Below are positions 15,877-23,569 of a stretch of DNA of 46,840 bases, one piece after another. Source of the DNA: an uncultured archaeon (GTDB taxonomy: Archaea; Nanobdellota; Nanobdellia; Pacearchaeales; GW2011-AR1); NCBI GenBank assembly GCA_902385625.1, contig CABMGE010000026.1, forward strand, positions 1 to 46,840. Reading direction: 5' to 3'. A model generated the notes under the pieces. It saw nothing but the letters and a program-made list of their open reading frames with translations. It was not told the origin of the DNA and did no database searches. A program made the position numbers and the translations under genes. Positions within the stretch are counted from its first letter, which is position 1; each line of letters begins with the position of its first letter.

Positions 15877-16062
15877 ATGGCAAAAGAAAAAGCTTGTAAA
15901 CATTGCAAATTAATCTATGATGGAGACTTGTGTCCCTCTTGTGGAAAAAAAGAATTTTCAGATAATTTTAAGGGAAAAATTGAGATAATTGACCCTGAAA
16001 AATCAGAACTTGCAAAGAAGTTAAAAGTTACTAAAAAAGGAATTTATGCAGTTAAATTATAG
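15877..16062 (+). CDS. spt4: Spt4 (RpoE''), transcription elongation factor subunit
   Basis: A 61-aa zinc protein: ACKHCKLIYDGDLCPSCGKK gives two CxxC pairs (8/11 and 20/23), followed by FKGKIEIIDPEKSELAKKL. This matches archaeal Spt4, the partner of Spt5 that aids RNAP processivity. It starts 2 nt after rpo7 stops and is certainly cotranscribed with it. Confidence 0.95.
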   Translation: MAKEKACKHCKLIYDGDLCPSCGKKEFSDNFKGKIEIIDPEKSELAKKLKVTKKGIYAVKL

Positions 16063-16096
16063 ATAGATTTTTAAACAACATTAATAATTTTATACC

Positions 16097-16459
16097 ATGG
16101 ATAATATAAAAAACATAAAGAATAATACTTTGAAAAGACAGGAGCTTGTATTTAAAATAGAATCTGAAAAAGGCCCTAGTTTTTCAGATATGAGAAAGAA
16201 AATCTCAGAAGAATTTTCAAAACCTGAAGAAAATATTGATGTTTTTAAAGTAAAAGGAAGTTTTGGAAAAAACACTTTTGAAGTTCATGCGAATATCTAT
16301 GATTCAAAGGAAACCTATGATAAAGCAATTGAACTCAAAAAGACTCAGAAACAGAGGGAGACTGAGAAAAAAGCTTTAGTTGAGGCTGCAAAATCTGCTG
16401 CAGAGGCAAAGAAAAAAGCAGAAGACGAAAAAAAGGCTTCTGAAACTCCAGCTGCCTAA
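16097..16459 (+). CDS. rps24e: Ribosomal protein S24e
   Basis: A 120-aa small-subunit protein. Core pattern: NTLKRQELVFKIESEKGPS, MRKKISEEF, ENIDVFKVKGSFGKNTFEVHANIY. It ends in an Ala/Lys/Glu-rich helix, as seen in archaeal S24e. It follows spt4 by 34 nt, the normal rpo7-spt4-S24e order. Confidence 0.93.
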   Translation: MDNIKNIKNNTLKRQELVFKIESEKGPSFSDMRKKISEEFSKPEENIDVFKVKGSFGKNTFEVHANIYDSKETYDKAIELKKTQKQRETEKKALVEAAKSAAEAKKKAEDEKKASETPAA

Positions 16460-16535
16460 TAATTTTTAGATTTTATTTAAAATTCAGTTATTTATTTTAT
16501 GTAATATTTATAAATCTATATTACCTTTATAATTC

Positions 16536-16787
16536 ATGGTTAAAAAAAGAGTGAGATCAAAAAATAGATCTAAAAGAGGAGATAAGAATTTTGAAAAAAG
16601 ATTTAGGGGTTTTAATAATGGTGTGGACATCGTTGAGAAAGAGATAGATCGAGAGGTTCGCGATGTAGAGAAGTGGATTTTAGAAAGAAGAAAGTTTTTT
16701 ATTAAACTCGGTTGGACTGTATTATTAGTTCTCGTACTTTTGATATTTTCTCATTTTTTCTTAAGAGTTCCAAGTAAGGCGTTTTAA
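16536..16787 (+). CDS. Small basic protein with C-terminal membrane anchor
   Basis: An 83-aa protein. The first 25 residues are highly basic (VKKRVRSKNRSKRGDKN), then a charged helix DIVEKEIDREVRDVEKWILE, then one membrane span (LGWTVLLVLVLLIFSHFFL). The basic end could bind nucleic acid or ribosomes and tether them to the membrane; this is only suggestion. No family recognised. TTTATAAATC about 26 nt upstream supports the ATG. Confidence 0.55.
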   Translation: MVKKRVRSKNRSKRGDKNFEKRFRGFNNGVDIVEKEIDREVRDVEKWILERRKFFIKLGWTVLLVLVLLIFSHFFLRVPSKAF

Positions 16788-16799
16788 CATCAAGGCAAA

Positions 16800-16900
16800 A
16801 CCTTTTTAAACCTATTTCAATCTAATTAAATCATAACATGGCAAAAATCTTTAATTGATTTTTGGCTGTTTAAATTCCCTTAATTGGGAGGAATTCAAAC
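16800..16900 (+). promoter_or_regulatory. S27ae leader with a 6-codon upstream ORF and a hairpin holding the ribosome-binding site
   Basis: TATA-like TTTTTAAACC near 16802 predicts a start about 16828, giving a leader of about 70 nt, unlike the mostly leaderless genes here. It contains ATGGCAAAAATCTTTAATTGA (split: first 20 nt from 16838), encoding MAKIFN-stop, whose first three codons copy the MAK start of S27ae. Then a CCC-TTAATT-GGG hairpin includes part of the GGGAGG ribosome-binding site. Translational control is possible. Confidence 0.4.
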
Positions 16901-17110
16901 ATGGCAAAAGATGCAAAAGGAAGCGGCGGAAAGAAACCACATAAAAACAAGCCTACTTCAAAGAAGTATAAAATGTATAAAATTGAAGGGGATACAATAA
17001 AGAGAGAAAGAAGCTGTCCTAGATGTGGCGCTGGAGTATTTTTAATGAAAGCAAAAGATAGAGTATATTGTGGAAGATGTCATTATACTGAGTTTTCAAA
17101 AAAGAATTAA
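16901..17110 (+). CDS. rps27ae: Ribosomal protein S27ae
   Basis: A 69-aa archaeal small-subunit protein with a zinc ribbon: RSCPRCGAGVFLMKAKDRVYCGRCHYTEF (two CxxC pairs; the motif spans about 37-65). The N-terminus is Lys/Gly-rich. In eukaryotes the equivalent is fused behind ubiquitin; here it stands alone. Start: ATG after GGGAGG. Confidence 0.95.
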   Translation: MAKDAKGSGGKKPHKNKPTSKKYKMYKIEGDTIKRERSCPRCGAGVFLMKAKDRVYCGRCHYTEFSKKN

Positions 17111-17171
17111 TTTCTAGATTAAAGATAGTAATATACATAATTTAATTGCGTATGAAATATAAAAAATAATA

Positions 17172-17233
17172 AAAGAAGTTTTAATAAAACCGTGCCGAAT
17201 TTTAGATCGGATTTTTTTATTGCCTACTTCTTT
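17172..17233. ncRNA. Covarying hairpin element, copy 1 of 2
   Basis: Nested stems AAAGAAGT/ACTTCTTT, AATAAAA/TTTTATT and CCGA/TCGG around an 8-nt loop ATTTTAGA, with ACCGTG conserved 5' of the apical stem. A second copy follows about 70 nt later with the apical stem changed to CCAG/CTGG, both members of the pair. The strand is undecided. Confidence 0.45.
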
Positions 17234-17244
17234 GATATTTTAAA

Positions 17245-17300
17245 AAGATTTTATAATCAAACCGTGCCAGAATTTAGACTGGATTTTTGCTTATAATCTC
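17245..17300. ncRNA. Covarying hairpin element, copy 2 of 2
   Basis: AACCGTGCCAG-AATTTAGA-CTGG (apical stem 17267-17270 with 17279-17282), flanked by partly paired TTATAAT/TTATAATC sequence. It shares the ACCGTG lead-in, the loop and the GGATTTTT exit with copy 1. Confidence 0.45.
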
Positions 17301-17356
17301 TTTTTTTCTTAAACGATTAAGTATGAATAAGTGAATATGTGAATATGATATCACCC

Positions 17357-17495
17357 TTATCATCCTCTTTTTATACCTTTTCTCCCTTGAAGAATCAATT
17401 AATTGATCATGATACTCGTGAATATAAACCCGAGAAAAGCCGGTGTCATGCAAAAGAGCACGTCCTGACTCTTCTGGGGAAAAAGAGGTGATAAT
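17357..17495 (-). ncRNA. Candidate branched structured RNA, about 139 nt
   Basis: The outer stem is TTATCA-CCTCTTTTT paired with AAAAAGAGG-A-TGATAA (17480-17494 with 17357-17372). Inside are GAAGA/TCTTC flanked by CCC/GGG, hairpin AAGAG/CTCTT, stem CATGACAC/GTATCATG (one mismatch on this strand, a G-U on the other) enclosing CTCG/CGAG, and ATCAATTAATTGAT. A TTTAAATA box on the minus strand (17514-17521) predicts transcription from about 17495, exactly the first stem base. It matches no RNA I can name; I tested SRP RNA, RNase P RNA and 5S rRNA by eye and saw no conserved core. Confidence 0.5.
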
Positions 17496-17657
17496 AATTC
17501 TAATAATAACAAGTATTTAAACTTTTCGGTTTGTTGTAACTAGTAAATGACATCACTCAATTTCTGAGTTTGTGCTTTTGTTGCTTCTATATAGTACGAG
17601 AAAGCATTTATAAGCATATTTATTCTCGTTAACAATGTTTTAGAAGAGGTATATTAA

Positions 17658-18773
17658 ATGGATTTTGAAGAATTTTTACCTGAAAAAAGTGAGGAAGAAT
17701 CCCAAGATGAGCTTTTTGAGGATAAGGCAGAGGTAGAAGATAAAATAAGTCCTAACCAGTTTTATGATGTTATTACTAGCAGGAAACCTGATTGGCAGTC
17801 TATAATTTATGAATTAATTGCTACAAATAAACTTGATCCCTGGGATATTGATATTGTTATACTTACCAAACGATATTTTGAAAAAATTATTGAACTTGAG
17901 GAAGCAGAGTTTTATGTTTCTAGCAAGGTTTTACTTGCAGCGGCACTTCTTTTAAGGATAAAATCAGAATTTTTGTTAAATCGCCATATGAAAAGTATCG
18001 ATGATATTTTGTTTGGAAAAAAAGATGATAAGAAATATATTGCAGAAAGAATCATAATTGATGAGAGTGATTTGCCTGTTCTTATTCCAAAAACTCCTTT
18101 ACCCAGGCTTAAAAGAGTTACACTTGATGAACTTATGACTGCACTTAATCACGCAATTGAAACTGAATCTAGGAGAATCAGGCGAGAAGTTGCAATAAAA
18201 AGAGCAAAAAAACTTTCTGAAGTTGATTTTCCAAGTTTTAGAAGAATTGATTTAAAGGACAGGATAAAACAGTTTTATGCAAAAATTCTTACTTCTATAA
18301 AAAAAGGTTCAACTGGGAAAGAAAGAGACTTAAACAAAATAGCTTATACGCATTTGGCAGGAGAAGACCGTGAGGAAAGACTTGCTTGCTTTCTTCCTCT
18401 TTTGCATTTGAGCAATAATAAAAAGTTATGGCTAGAACAAGAATGTCATTTAGAGGAAATTTATATTTATTTGTATGAATATTTTGATAAAAATAGAGAT
18501 AAATTTCTTGAAGAACTCGAAGAGGATATTGAAGATATGAAGCAGGAGCTTTCTGAAGAAATAGGCGAGAATCTTGATGATGAAAGTATAAATCAACCAA
18601 TAAAAGATCAGGTTACTCTAGGTATAGAAGAAATTGAGAATTCATTTAAAAATTCTGAAACAGTTCCTTCACAGGAAGTTTTGGAAGTGGAACAGAAATT
18701 AAAAGAAGAACTTGATCATGTTTCTAAAGAAGAAGAGATTGATAAGGTTACTGGATTTAGTGAAGAATTGTAG
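17658..18773 (+). CDS. scpA: ScpA-like segregation and condensation protein (kleisin)
   Basis: A 371-aa kleisin that would bridge SMC heads. Typical core: PDWQSIIYELIATNKLDPWD, IDIVILTKRYFEKI, then FYVSSKVLLAAALLLRIKSEFLL. A winged-helix-like C-terminal part (HLSNNKKLWLEQECHLEEIYIY) is followed by an acidic tail of about 100 residues, longer than usual. Start ATG at 17658 with GAGGT about 10 nt upstream. No smc or scpB is in the window. Confidence 0.88.
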   Translation: MDFEEFLPEKSEEESQDELFEDKAEVEDKISPNQFYDVITSRKPDWQSIIYELIATNKLDPWDIDIVILTKRYFEKIIELEEAEFYVSSKVLLAAALLLRIKSEFLLNRHMKSIDDILFGKKDDKKYIAERIIIDESDLPVLIPKTPLPRLKRVTLDELMTALNHAIETESRRIRREVAIKRAKKLSEVDFPSFRRIDLKDRIKQFYAKILTSIKKGSTGKERDLNKIAYTHLAGEDREERLACFLPLLHLSNNKKLWLEQECHLEEIYIYLYEYFDKNRDKFLEELEEDIEDMKQELSEEIGENLDDESINQPIKDQVTLGIEEIENSFKNSETVPSQEVLEVEQKLKEELDHVSKEEEIDKVTGFSEEL

Positions 18774-19577
18774 TTAGTTTTTTATTAATAGACTGGGAGT
18801 TCCAGATATTTTTTGTGCAATAATTTCCAAATCCTCTGTTAATTGCGAAGCATAATCTATGACTGGAACTGAAAGAGGATTAAAATTTTCCCAATTATTA
18901 TAACTGTGTTTGGATTCTAAAATTTTTGTAATCTGGAGAGTTGGAGTTATATACACTGCCCCAATTTTTCTATTCCATATTTCGTATAAATTAAATTCTA
19001 TTACATCATTGACTGGATGTGTTTTTAATATGAGGTCATATGCTTCCTTTAATTTTTCCTCTAAATTTGATTCTTCGAGTCTTTTTCTAATCTCGGGAAT
19101 TATTTTTTTCCATATATTATTTATTCTTAATTCTGAATCCATTCCGGATTCTAGATATTCTCCAAATAGTTTCTCTGCATCTTTTGGATTTAAGGAATAG
19201 TTTACAATTTGGCTAAGAACTTCTGCTTTTTGTTTGAGGAGATATCTAGGAGAGGGTTTTTCACCAATTAATCTTTGAAAGTCTATTATCCAAAATGGTT
19301 TTTGAATACCTGTTTCTCTTTTTGTTACATTGATATATGGAGGTTTTGAGTTCTCAGCTTCGTTTATTATATCTGCGTAACCTCCTTCTATTAATTTCGG
19401 AATTTGAGATTCAAAATAAGCATTGAACTGAGAGTATGGACAAACAATTATAACTCGGCTATTGAGAGTATCATTTTTTACTAATTTTTTTTCAGGAAGT
19501 AAAATTTCAGGGCTTGTTTGTGTTTTTTCTCCTTCAGTTGTTTCAACTTCATGTTCTTCGAGCATTGCTTTAGTCAT
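18774..19577 (-). CDS. Conserved-looking hypothetical protein
   Basis: A 267-aa soluble protein with an acidic disordered N-terminus (about 1-40), an alpha/beta start SRVIIVCPYSQFNAYFESQI, then mostly helices, and strands IGAVYITPTLQITKILE near the end. No membrane span, zinc site or known motif. It abuts scpA tail to tail. It lies in the same direction as the FHA gene upstream, with a 56-nt gap, so a shared function is possible. Confidence 0.5.
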   Translation of the reverse strand: MTKAMLEEHEVETTEGEKTQTSPEILLPEKKLVKNDTLNSRVIIVCPYSQFNAYFESQIPKLIEGGYADIINEAENSKPPYINVTKRETGIQKPFWIIDFQRLIGEKPSPRYLLKQKAEVLSQIVNYSLNPKDAEKLFGEYLESGMDSELRINNIWKKIIPEIRKRLEESNLEEKLKEAYDLILKTHPVNDVIEFNLYEIWNRKIGAVYITPTLQITKILESKHSYNNWENFNPLSVPVIDYASQLTEDLEIIAQKISGTPSLLIKN

Positions 19578-19633
19578 TGTTTTTGTTAAATTCTTTTATT
19601 TTTAAATATTTCTAAAAAGTCCATATTATTTTC

Positions 19634-20086
19634 TTAAAAAGTTTCTTCATACATTAGGATTCTTGTTGATTCTGCGCTTGCTCTTTCCTCTGCACTTTTT
19701 TGCGCATCAATATCTATCTTTTTTTCACGAAGGAAAAACTCATAGCCCATTGATGCAAATATACTTGTTCCTGGATGTATAACTGTTCTTCTAAAGATTC
19801 TTCTTAGATCTATTTCTTCTTTTTGTTTTATATAAAGTCCATTTGTGCTTTCATTATCCCATAAATAGATATTTCCATCCCGTTCATAGGATATGTAAAA
19901 ATGAATTCCTGAAACATGTCCTGCTGCTATTTTTTCTTCAATTGTATAACCTGGCTCAATTGTTTTTGGATTCAAAGTAGAAATATCGCATCGTGAGTTT
20001 CTACCAACAGTTAAGGTTAAACCTGGCAGTAAGTAATGGCCAATTCTTTTAATCCTATCTTCAAGAAGGTATGCTTTTTTTGACAT
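19634..20086 (-). CDS. FHA-domain protein (phosphothreonine reader)
   Basis: A 150-aa protein with the FHA fingerprint: LTVGRNSRCDI (Gly28-Arg29), HVSGIHFYI (Ser59, His62) and DNESTNGLYI (Asn82-Gly83). Such domains bind phosphothreonine peptides. The C-terminal tail after about 120 is Ala/Ser/Thr-rich and ends ESTRILMYEETF, offering a possible phosphorylation site of its own. No kinase is visible nearby. Confidence 0.9.
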   Translation of the reverse strand: MSKKAYLLEDRIKRIGHYLLPGLTLTVGRNSRCDISTLNPKTIEPGYTIEEKIAAGHVSGIHFYISYERDGNIYLWDNESTNGLYIKQKEEIDLRRIFRRTVIHPGTSIFASMGYEFFLREKKIDIDAQKSAEERASAESTRILMYEETF

Positions 20087-20221
20087 ATTAGTAGGAAAAT
20101 ATTCTCGATTATAAACTTTTATATTGTTTTTTGTTATTGATTGGTAGAAAAAACAGTCTATTTTGTTTAGACTTCTGTCTTTATTCTAAAGATTTATATA
20201 ATAATTTTATTTGGAATTATA

Positions 20222-21658
20222 ATGGTCGAAATTGATAAAAAGATAATTCGGGCATATGCATTAAAAAATGCAGTAGAGCATGAAGGGCGTGCAGTAGTTG
20301 GAAGTGTAATTAGTGGACTTTTTAATCATGGGTTAACTAAAGAGAGGGTAAAAGAAATAATGCCTGTTCTTAATGCAGTAATTAGAGAAGTTAATGCTAT
20401 TTCCATTTCTGAACAGGAAAAGGAATACAAAGAACTTGAAGACTTAATTGGTCATAGGCCTGAAAGAGGAGATGCGCTTCCAGAACTTGAAAATGTTTCT
20501 AAAACAGGAATTGTTACTAGATTTTCACCTTCGCCTTCAGGTCCAATGCATCTCGGGCATATTTTAACTGGAATGTTAAGTTCTCTTTATGTTAAAAGAT
20601 ATGGTGGAAAATTTTATTTGCAAATTGAAGATACAAATGCAGACAATATTTACGAACCTGCTTATAAAATGCTAAAAGAAGACGCAGACTGGATTTTTGG
20701 AAATGTTAGTGAAGTTATTATTCAGTCTGATAGAATGAAAGTTTATTATAAATACATTGAAAAATTATTTGATCTTGAATCTATTTATGTCTGTACTTGT
20801 GATTCTGAGGATTTCAAAAAATTAGTTGACTCTCAGAAATCTTGCCCTTGTAGAAATTTGGATAAAAAAGAGAATCTGAGAAGATGGAAAAAAATGCTTT
20901 CTAAAACTGGATACTCTGAAGGTGAGGCAGTTATAAGATTTAAGTCAGACTTAAATGATCCCAATCCTGCATTTCGAGATTTTCCACTTGTTAGAATTAA
21001 TTTAACAAAACATCCCCGACAAGGAAAAAAATATAGAGTTTGGCCGTTAATGAATCTATGTGTGACTGTAGATGATATTGAACTTAATAAAACCCATATA
21101 ATTAGAGCTAAAGAGCATAGAGATAATGCAACAAGGCAAAAGATGATTTACAAGGCACTAGGACTTCTGGATAAATATCCTAATGTTTATTTTTTGGGAA
21201 GATATAATTTTACAGATCTTGCAATATCTGACTCTAAAACAAGAAAAGCAATTGAAGAAGGTAAGTTTACTGGATGGGATGATATTAGACTTCCTTTTGT
21301 TGTTCCACTTAGAAAAAGAGGATATCAACCAGAAGCCTTTGAAAAAATAGTTACTCAAAGGGGAATATCTGAAGTTGATAAGGTTATTTCTCAAAAAGAT
21401 TTTTTTGAGGTTTTAAATAATTTTAATCGGGAAGTTTTAAAAGATAATACTAGAAAAGCTGATTTTGAAAAATGCGATGAGAAGCAGGCAAATTTAGTTA
21501 TTTTAATGCCTGATGCTTCCAAGGTTTTTGCAAAAAGCAAAATTAAACCTAAGAAGGATGAGGTAGTTTATTTCGACAAGTTTGGTTATGCTAGGAATAA
21601 TAGCTCTGATAGCAAGGCTAAAAATGCAAAGCCTACTTTTTGGTTTTGTCATGAGTAA
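20222..21658 (+). CDS. gltX: Glutamyl-tRNA synthetase, archaeal type
   Basis: A 478-aa class I synthetase charging tRNA-Glu (and perhaps tRNA-Gln). Archaeal N-terminal helical domain YALKNAVEHEGRAVVGSVI, HIGH signature in FSPSPSGPMHLGHILTG (about 100-116), and the KMSKS equivalent ISDSKTRKAIEEGKFTGWDD. At 478 aa it is about 90 residues shorter than typical archaeal enzymes, and the C-terminal beta-barrel region is reduced. The ending is intact, with no frameshift seen. TATA sequence TTTATATAAT lies about 27 nt upstream. Confidence 0.93.
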   Translation: MVEIDKKIIRAYALKNAVEHEGRAVVGSVISGLFNHGLTKERVKEIMPVLNAVIREVNAISISEQEKEYKELEDLIGHRPERGDALPELENVSKTGIVTRFSPSPSGPMHLGHILTGMLSSLYVKRYGGKFYLQIEDTNADNIYEPAYKMLKEDADWIFGNVSEVIIQSDRMKVYYKYIEKLFDLESIYVCTCDSEDFKKLVDSQKSCPCRNLDKKENLRRWKKMLSKTGYSEGEAVIRFKSDLNDPNPAFRDFPLVRINLTKHPRQGKKYRVWPLMNLCVTVDDIELNKTHIIRAKEHRDNATRQKMIYKALGLLDKYPNVYFLGRYNFTDLAISDSKTRKAIEEGKFTGWDDIRLPFVVPLRKRGYQPEAFEKIVTQRGISEVDKVISQKDFFEVLNNFNREVLKDNTRKADFEKCDEKQANLVILMPDASKVFAKSKIKPKKDEVVYFDKFGYARNNSSDSKAKNAKPTFWFCHE

Positions 21659-21710
21659 TATTTAAATTCTTTAAAATAAAAATCTTTATAAAGACCTTCA
21701 TCTTCGATAT

Positions 21711-21766
21711 TATACTATTTAACAATAGCTTATTGTTAAAAGAGGATGAAAGGAGGTTATTAAAAA
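21711..21766 (+). promoter_or_regulatory. Pilin leader: 5' hairpin and strong ribosome-binding site
   Basis: TTTATAAAG near 21687 predicts transcription from about 21712. A perfect 10-bp hairpin TTTAACAATA-GCT-TATTGTTAAA follows, then AAAGGAGG before the ATG. A 5' hairpin plus strong ribosome-binding site would fit a stable, highly translated mRNA. Confidence 0.55.
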
Positions 21767-22192
21767 ATGTTTTCAAAAAAAGCACAGTCAGAAATTATTA
21801 CAACTGTTCTTATAATCCTTCTTGTACTTGCTGCAATTGTTATTGTATGGCAAGTTGTTCAAGGAACAATCAAGAAAGGTGGAGATCAGGTTACAAAGCA
21901 AGGTAGCTGTATTGGTGTAGCTATGGATGTTGTTCCTGTTGGGGCAACTAATACGGTATTCTCCATAATTAGAAAAGGGGGAGGTACTTTAAGTGCTGCT
22001 CCTACAATTAAGATTTACAAAGATGGTGTAGAAACTGCATGTGCACCATGGAATCCTGTTGCTCCTACTTGGACAAATGATGCCACAGCTGCAACATGTA
22101 CATTCGCTGCTGCTGCTACAACTAGTGTAGAAGCTATCTTAATTTTATCTGATGGAACAGCTTGTCCTGTAAGCGGTAAGTGGACAAAGTAA
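21767..22192 (+). CDS. Type IV pilin-like protein with class III signal peptide
   Basis: A 141-aa secreted filament subunit candidate. The N-terminus MFSKKAQSEIITTVLIILLV holds a KKAQSE class III cleavage site (Q-x-S-x-E type) followed by the hydrophobic pilin helix. The remainder is Ala/Thr/Gly-rich and beta-like with four cysteines (in GSCIG, ACAPW, TCTF and ACPV), able to make two disulfides. Processing by an archaeal prepilin peptidase is expected. No assembly genes adjoin it. Confidence 0.85.
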   Translation: MFSKKAQSEIITTVLIILLVLAAIVIVWQVVQGTIKKGGDQVTKQGSCIGVAMDVVPVGATNTVFSIIRKGGGTLSAAPTIKIYKDGVETACAPWNPVAPTWTNDATAATCTFAAAATTSVEAILILSDGTACPVSGKWTK

Positions 22193-22228
22193 TTTTATTT
22201 TTATCTTTTTCTTTTTCTTTTTTTATTT
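22193..22228 (+). terminator. T-rich archaeal terminator after the pilin gene
   Basis: A run of four T-tracts (TTTTATTTTTATC, then CTTTTTCTTTTTCTTTTTTT) begins right after the pilin stop codon. Archaeal RNAP stops at such U-rich tracts without needing a hairpin. Confidence 0.6.
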
Positions 22229-22246
22229 GGTTTGTGCGAGAGCTTT

Positions 22247-22370
22247 ATATTTTATACTTTCTTATAAAATATTTAATTCTAGTTGTTTTTTATTAAGTAA
22301 AAACAATTTTAAGCAAGATTCACTCTTGATTAAAATTGCTATATCTTAACTAATGTCCTTTTGGACATTA
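22247..22370 (-). ncRNA. Structured RNA element, copy C (free-standing)
   Basis: Read on the minus strand: P1 hairpin AATGTCC-AAAA-GGACATT (22352-22369); GTTAAG linker; P2 CAAGA-GTGAA-TCTTG within a longer CAATTTTAA/TTAAAATTG stem; P3 TTGTTTTT/AAAAACAA (22299-22306 with 22283-22290) carrying TTTAC; P4 ATATTTTATA-AGAAAG-TATAAAATAT (22247-22272). A TATA CTTATAAATC on the minus strand near 22385-22394 places the 5' end at P1, as in copies A and B. It is antisense-free and lies between the convergent ends of the pilin transcript and the tgt promoter, so it is probably an independent small RNA. Confidence 0.65.
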
Positions 22371-22415
22371 CTTCAAATCATATGATTTATAAGTCTAAAT
22401 TTTCTTTAAACTAAC

Positions 22416-23558
22416 ATGAAAAAGCAATTAAATTCTGTATTTACTATTACTCATAAGGATAGAAGGACAAAGGCAAGAATTGGAGTTTTGCATACAAAAA
22501 AGGGAAGTGTTGAAACTCCTTTTTTTATGCCTGTTTCAACAAAAGGTGCTGCTAAATTTATTAATTCAAAGAAAATAGAAGAACTTGGAGCAGTTGCAAC
22601 TATTTCAAATGCATTTATTCTTTCACTTCGGCCTGGAACAAAACTAATAAATAAACTGGGAGGACTTGGAAAATTTATGAATTTTTCAGGAGTAAACTTT
22701 ACAGATTCAGGAGGTTTTCAAATGTATTCTAAATCTATTTATTTATCCTCTAATGAAAAAGGAGTTAATTTTAGAAATCCAATCTCAGGTGAAAAAATAT
22801 TTATGACTCCTGAAAAAGACATGGAAATACAACTTGAGATAGGAAGCGATGTTGCAATGTGCCTTGATCGAATGCCTTTATATGAAGATTCAAAAAAAGA
22901 AATTGAAAATTCTGTTGAACTAACAACAATCTGGGCCAAGAGATGCAAGAAACACCATGATATGCTTCAATCTAGAATACCTCATGGAAGAAGGCAATTA
23001 TTATTTGGAATTACTCAGGGAGGAATTCATTCAGACCTTAGAAAACAATCAATAAAACAACTTTTGGACTTAGATTTTGATGGTTATTCAATAGGCGGAT
23101 TTGGAATGGGAGAGACATTTAAAGAAGAAATGAAAATAGTAAAAGCACAAAAATTACTTTTTCCTGAAAACAAACCTATTTATTTAATGGGGATAGGAAC
23201 TCCAAGTGAAATACTTGAAGCAATTTCATATGGGGTAGATATTTTTGATTCCAGGCTTCCAACAATGAATGCAAGACATGGAGAATTATTTACAAGTATT
23301 GGGAAAATGAAGATTTTAAATAAAAAATATGAAAATGATAAATCTCCGATTGACAAAAATTGCAATTGTTTCGTATGTAAGAATTATTCCAAAGCTTATG
23401 TGAGGTTTTTACTCAAAGAAGAAGAATCAGTTGGAAAAGAGCTTGCATCTTATCATAATCTTTATTATTTGCAGAATTTAATCAAAGAAGCAAAAGAGCA
23501 TATTAAAAAAGGAAAATTTATTGAGTTTAAGAATAAAATAAAAAGAGTCTATAAATAA
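22416..23558 (+). CDS. tgt: tRNA-guanine transglycosylase, bacterial-type size
   Basis: A 380-aa enzyme that swaps a guanine in tRNA for a 7-deazaguanine base. Catalytic Asp97 in FTDSGGFQ; second catalytic region GVDIFDSRLPTMNARHGELFT; C-terminal zinc set CNCFVC plus a Cys/His near 348 (SYHNLYYL). Its size, the LPTMNARHG motif and the absence of PUA and other archaeosine-type C-terminal domains resemble bacterial queuosine Tgt rather than the 500-650 aa archaeal enzyme. It probably modifies anticodon position 34 (inference). TTTATAAG about 30 nt upstream. Confidence 0.92.
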   Translation: MKKQLNSVFTITHKDRRTKARIGVLHTKKGSVETPFFMPVSTKGAAKFINSKKIEELGAVATISNAFILSLRPGTKLINKLGGLGKFMNFSGVNFTDSGGFQMYSKSIYLSSNEKGVNFRNPISGEKIFMTPEKDMEIQLEIGSDVAMCLDRMPLYEDSKKEIENSVELTTIWAKRCKKHHDMLQSRIPHGRRQLLFGITQGGIHSDLRKQSIKQLLDLDFDGYSIGGFGMGETFKEEMKIVKAQKLLFPENKPIYLMGIGTPSEILEAISYGVDIFDSRLPTMNARHGELFTSIGKMKILNKKYENDKSPIDKNCNCFVCKNYSKAYVRFLLKEEESVGKELASYHNLYYLQNLIKEAKEHIKKGKFIEFKNKIKRVYK

Positions 23559-23569
23559 TTATATTTTAT

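Larger units (their letters stand above)
17111..17657. other. 547-nt intergenic region with several RNA-like structures
   Basis: Contains two related hairpins (17172-17233 and about 17245-17300), a small hairpin CTTAA-ACGA-TTAAG near 17320, a 15-bp long-range stem closing a branched structure (17357-17495) with a TATA box for the minus strand, and the scpA promoter (TTTATAAGC near 17607). No credible ORF lies in it. Confidence 0.55.

Noticed and set aside
17357-17495. Branched RNA considered as SRP RNA, RNase P RNA or 5S rRNA
   Set aside because: It is about 139 nt and lacks the conserved SRP helix 8 core, RNase P CR-I/CR-V sequences and the 5S loop sequences; no known class fits by eye.
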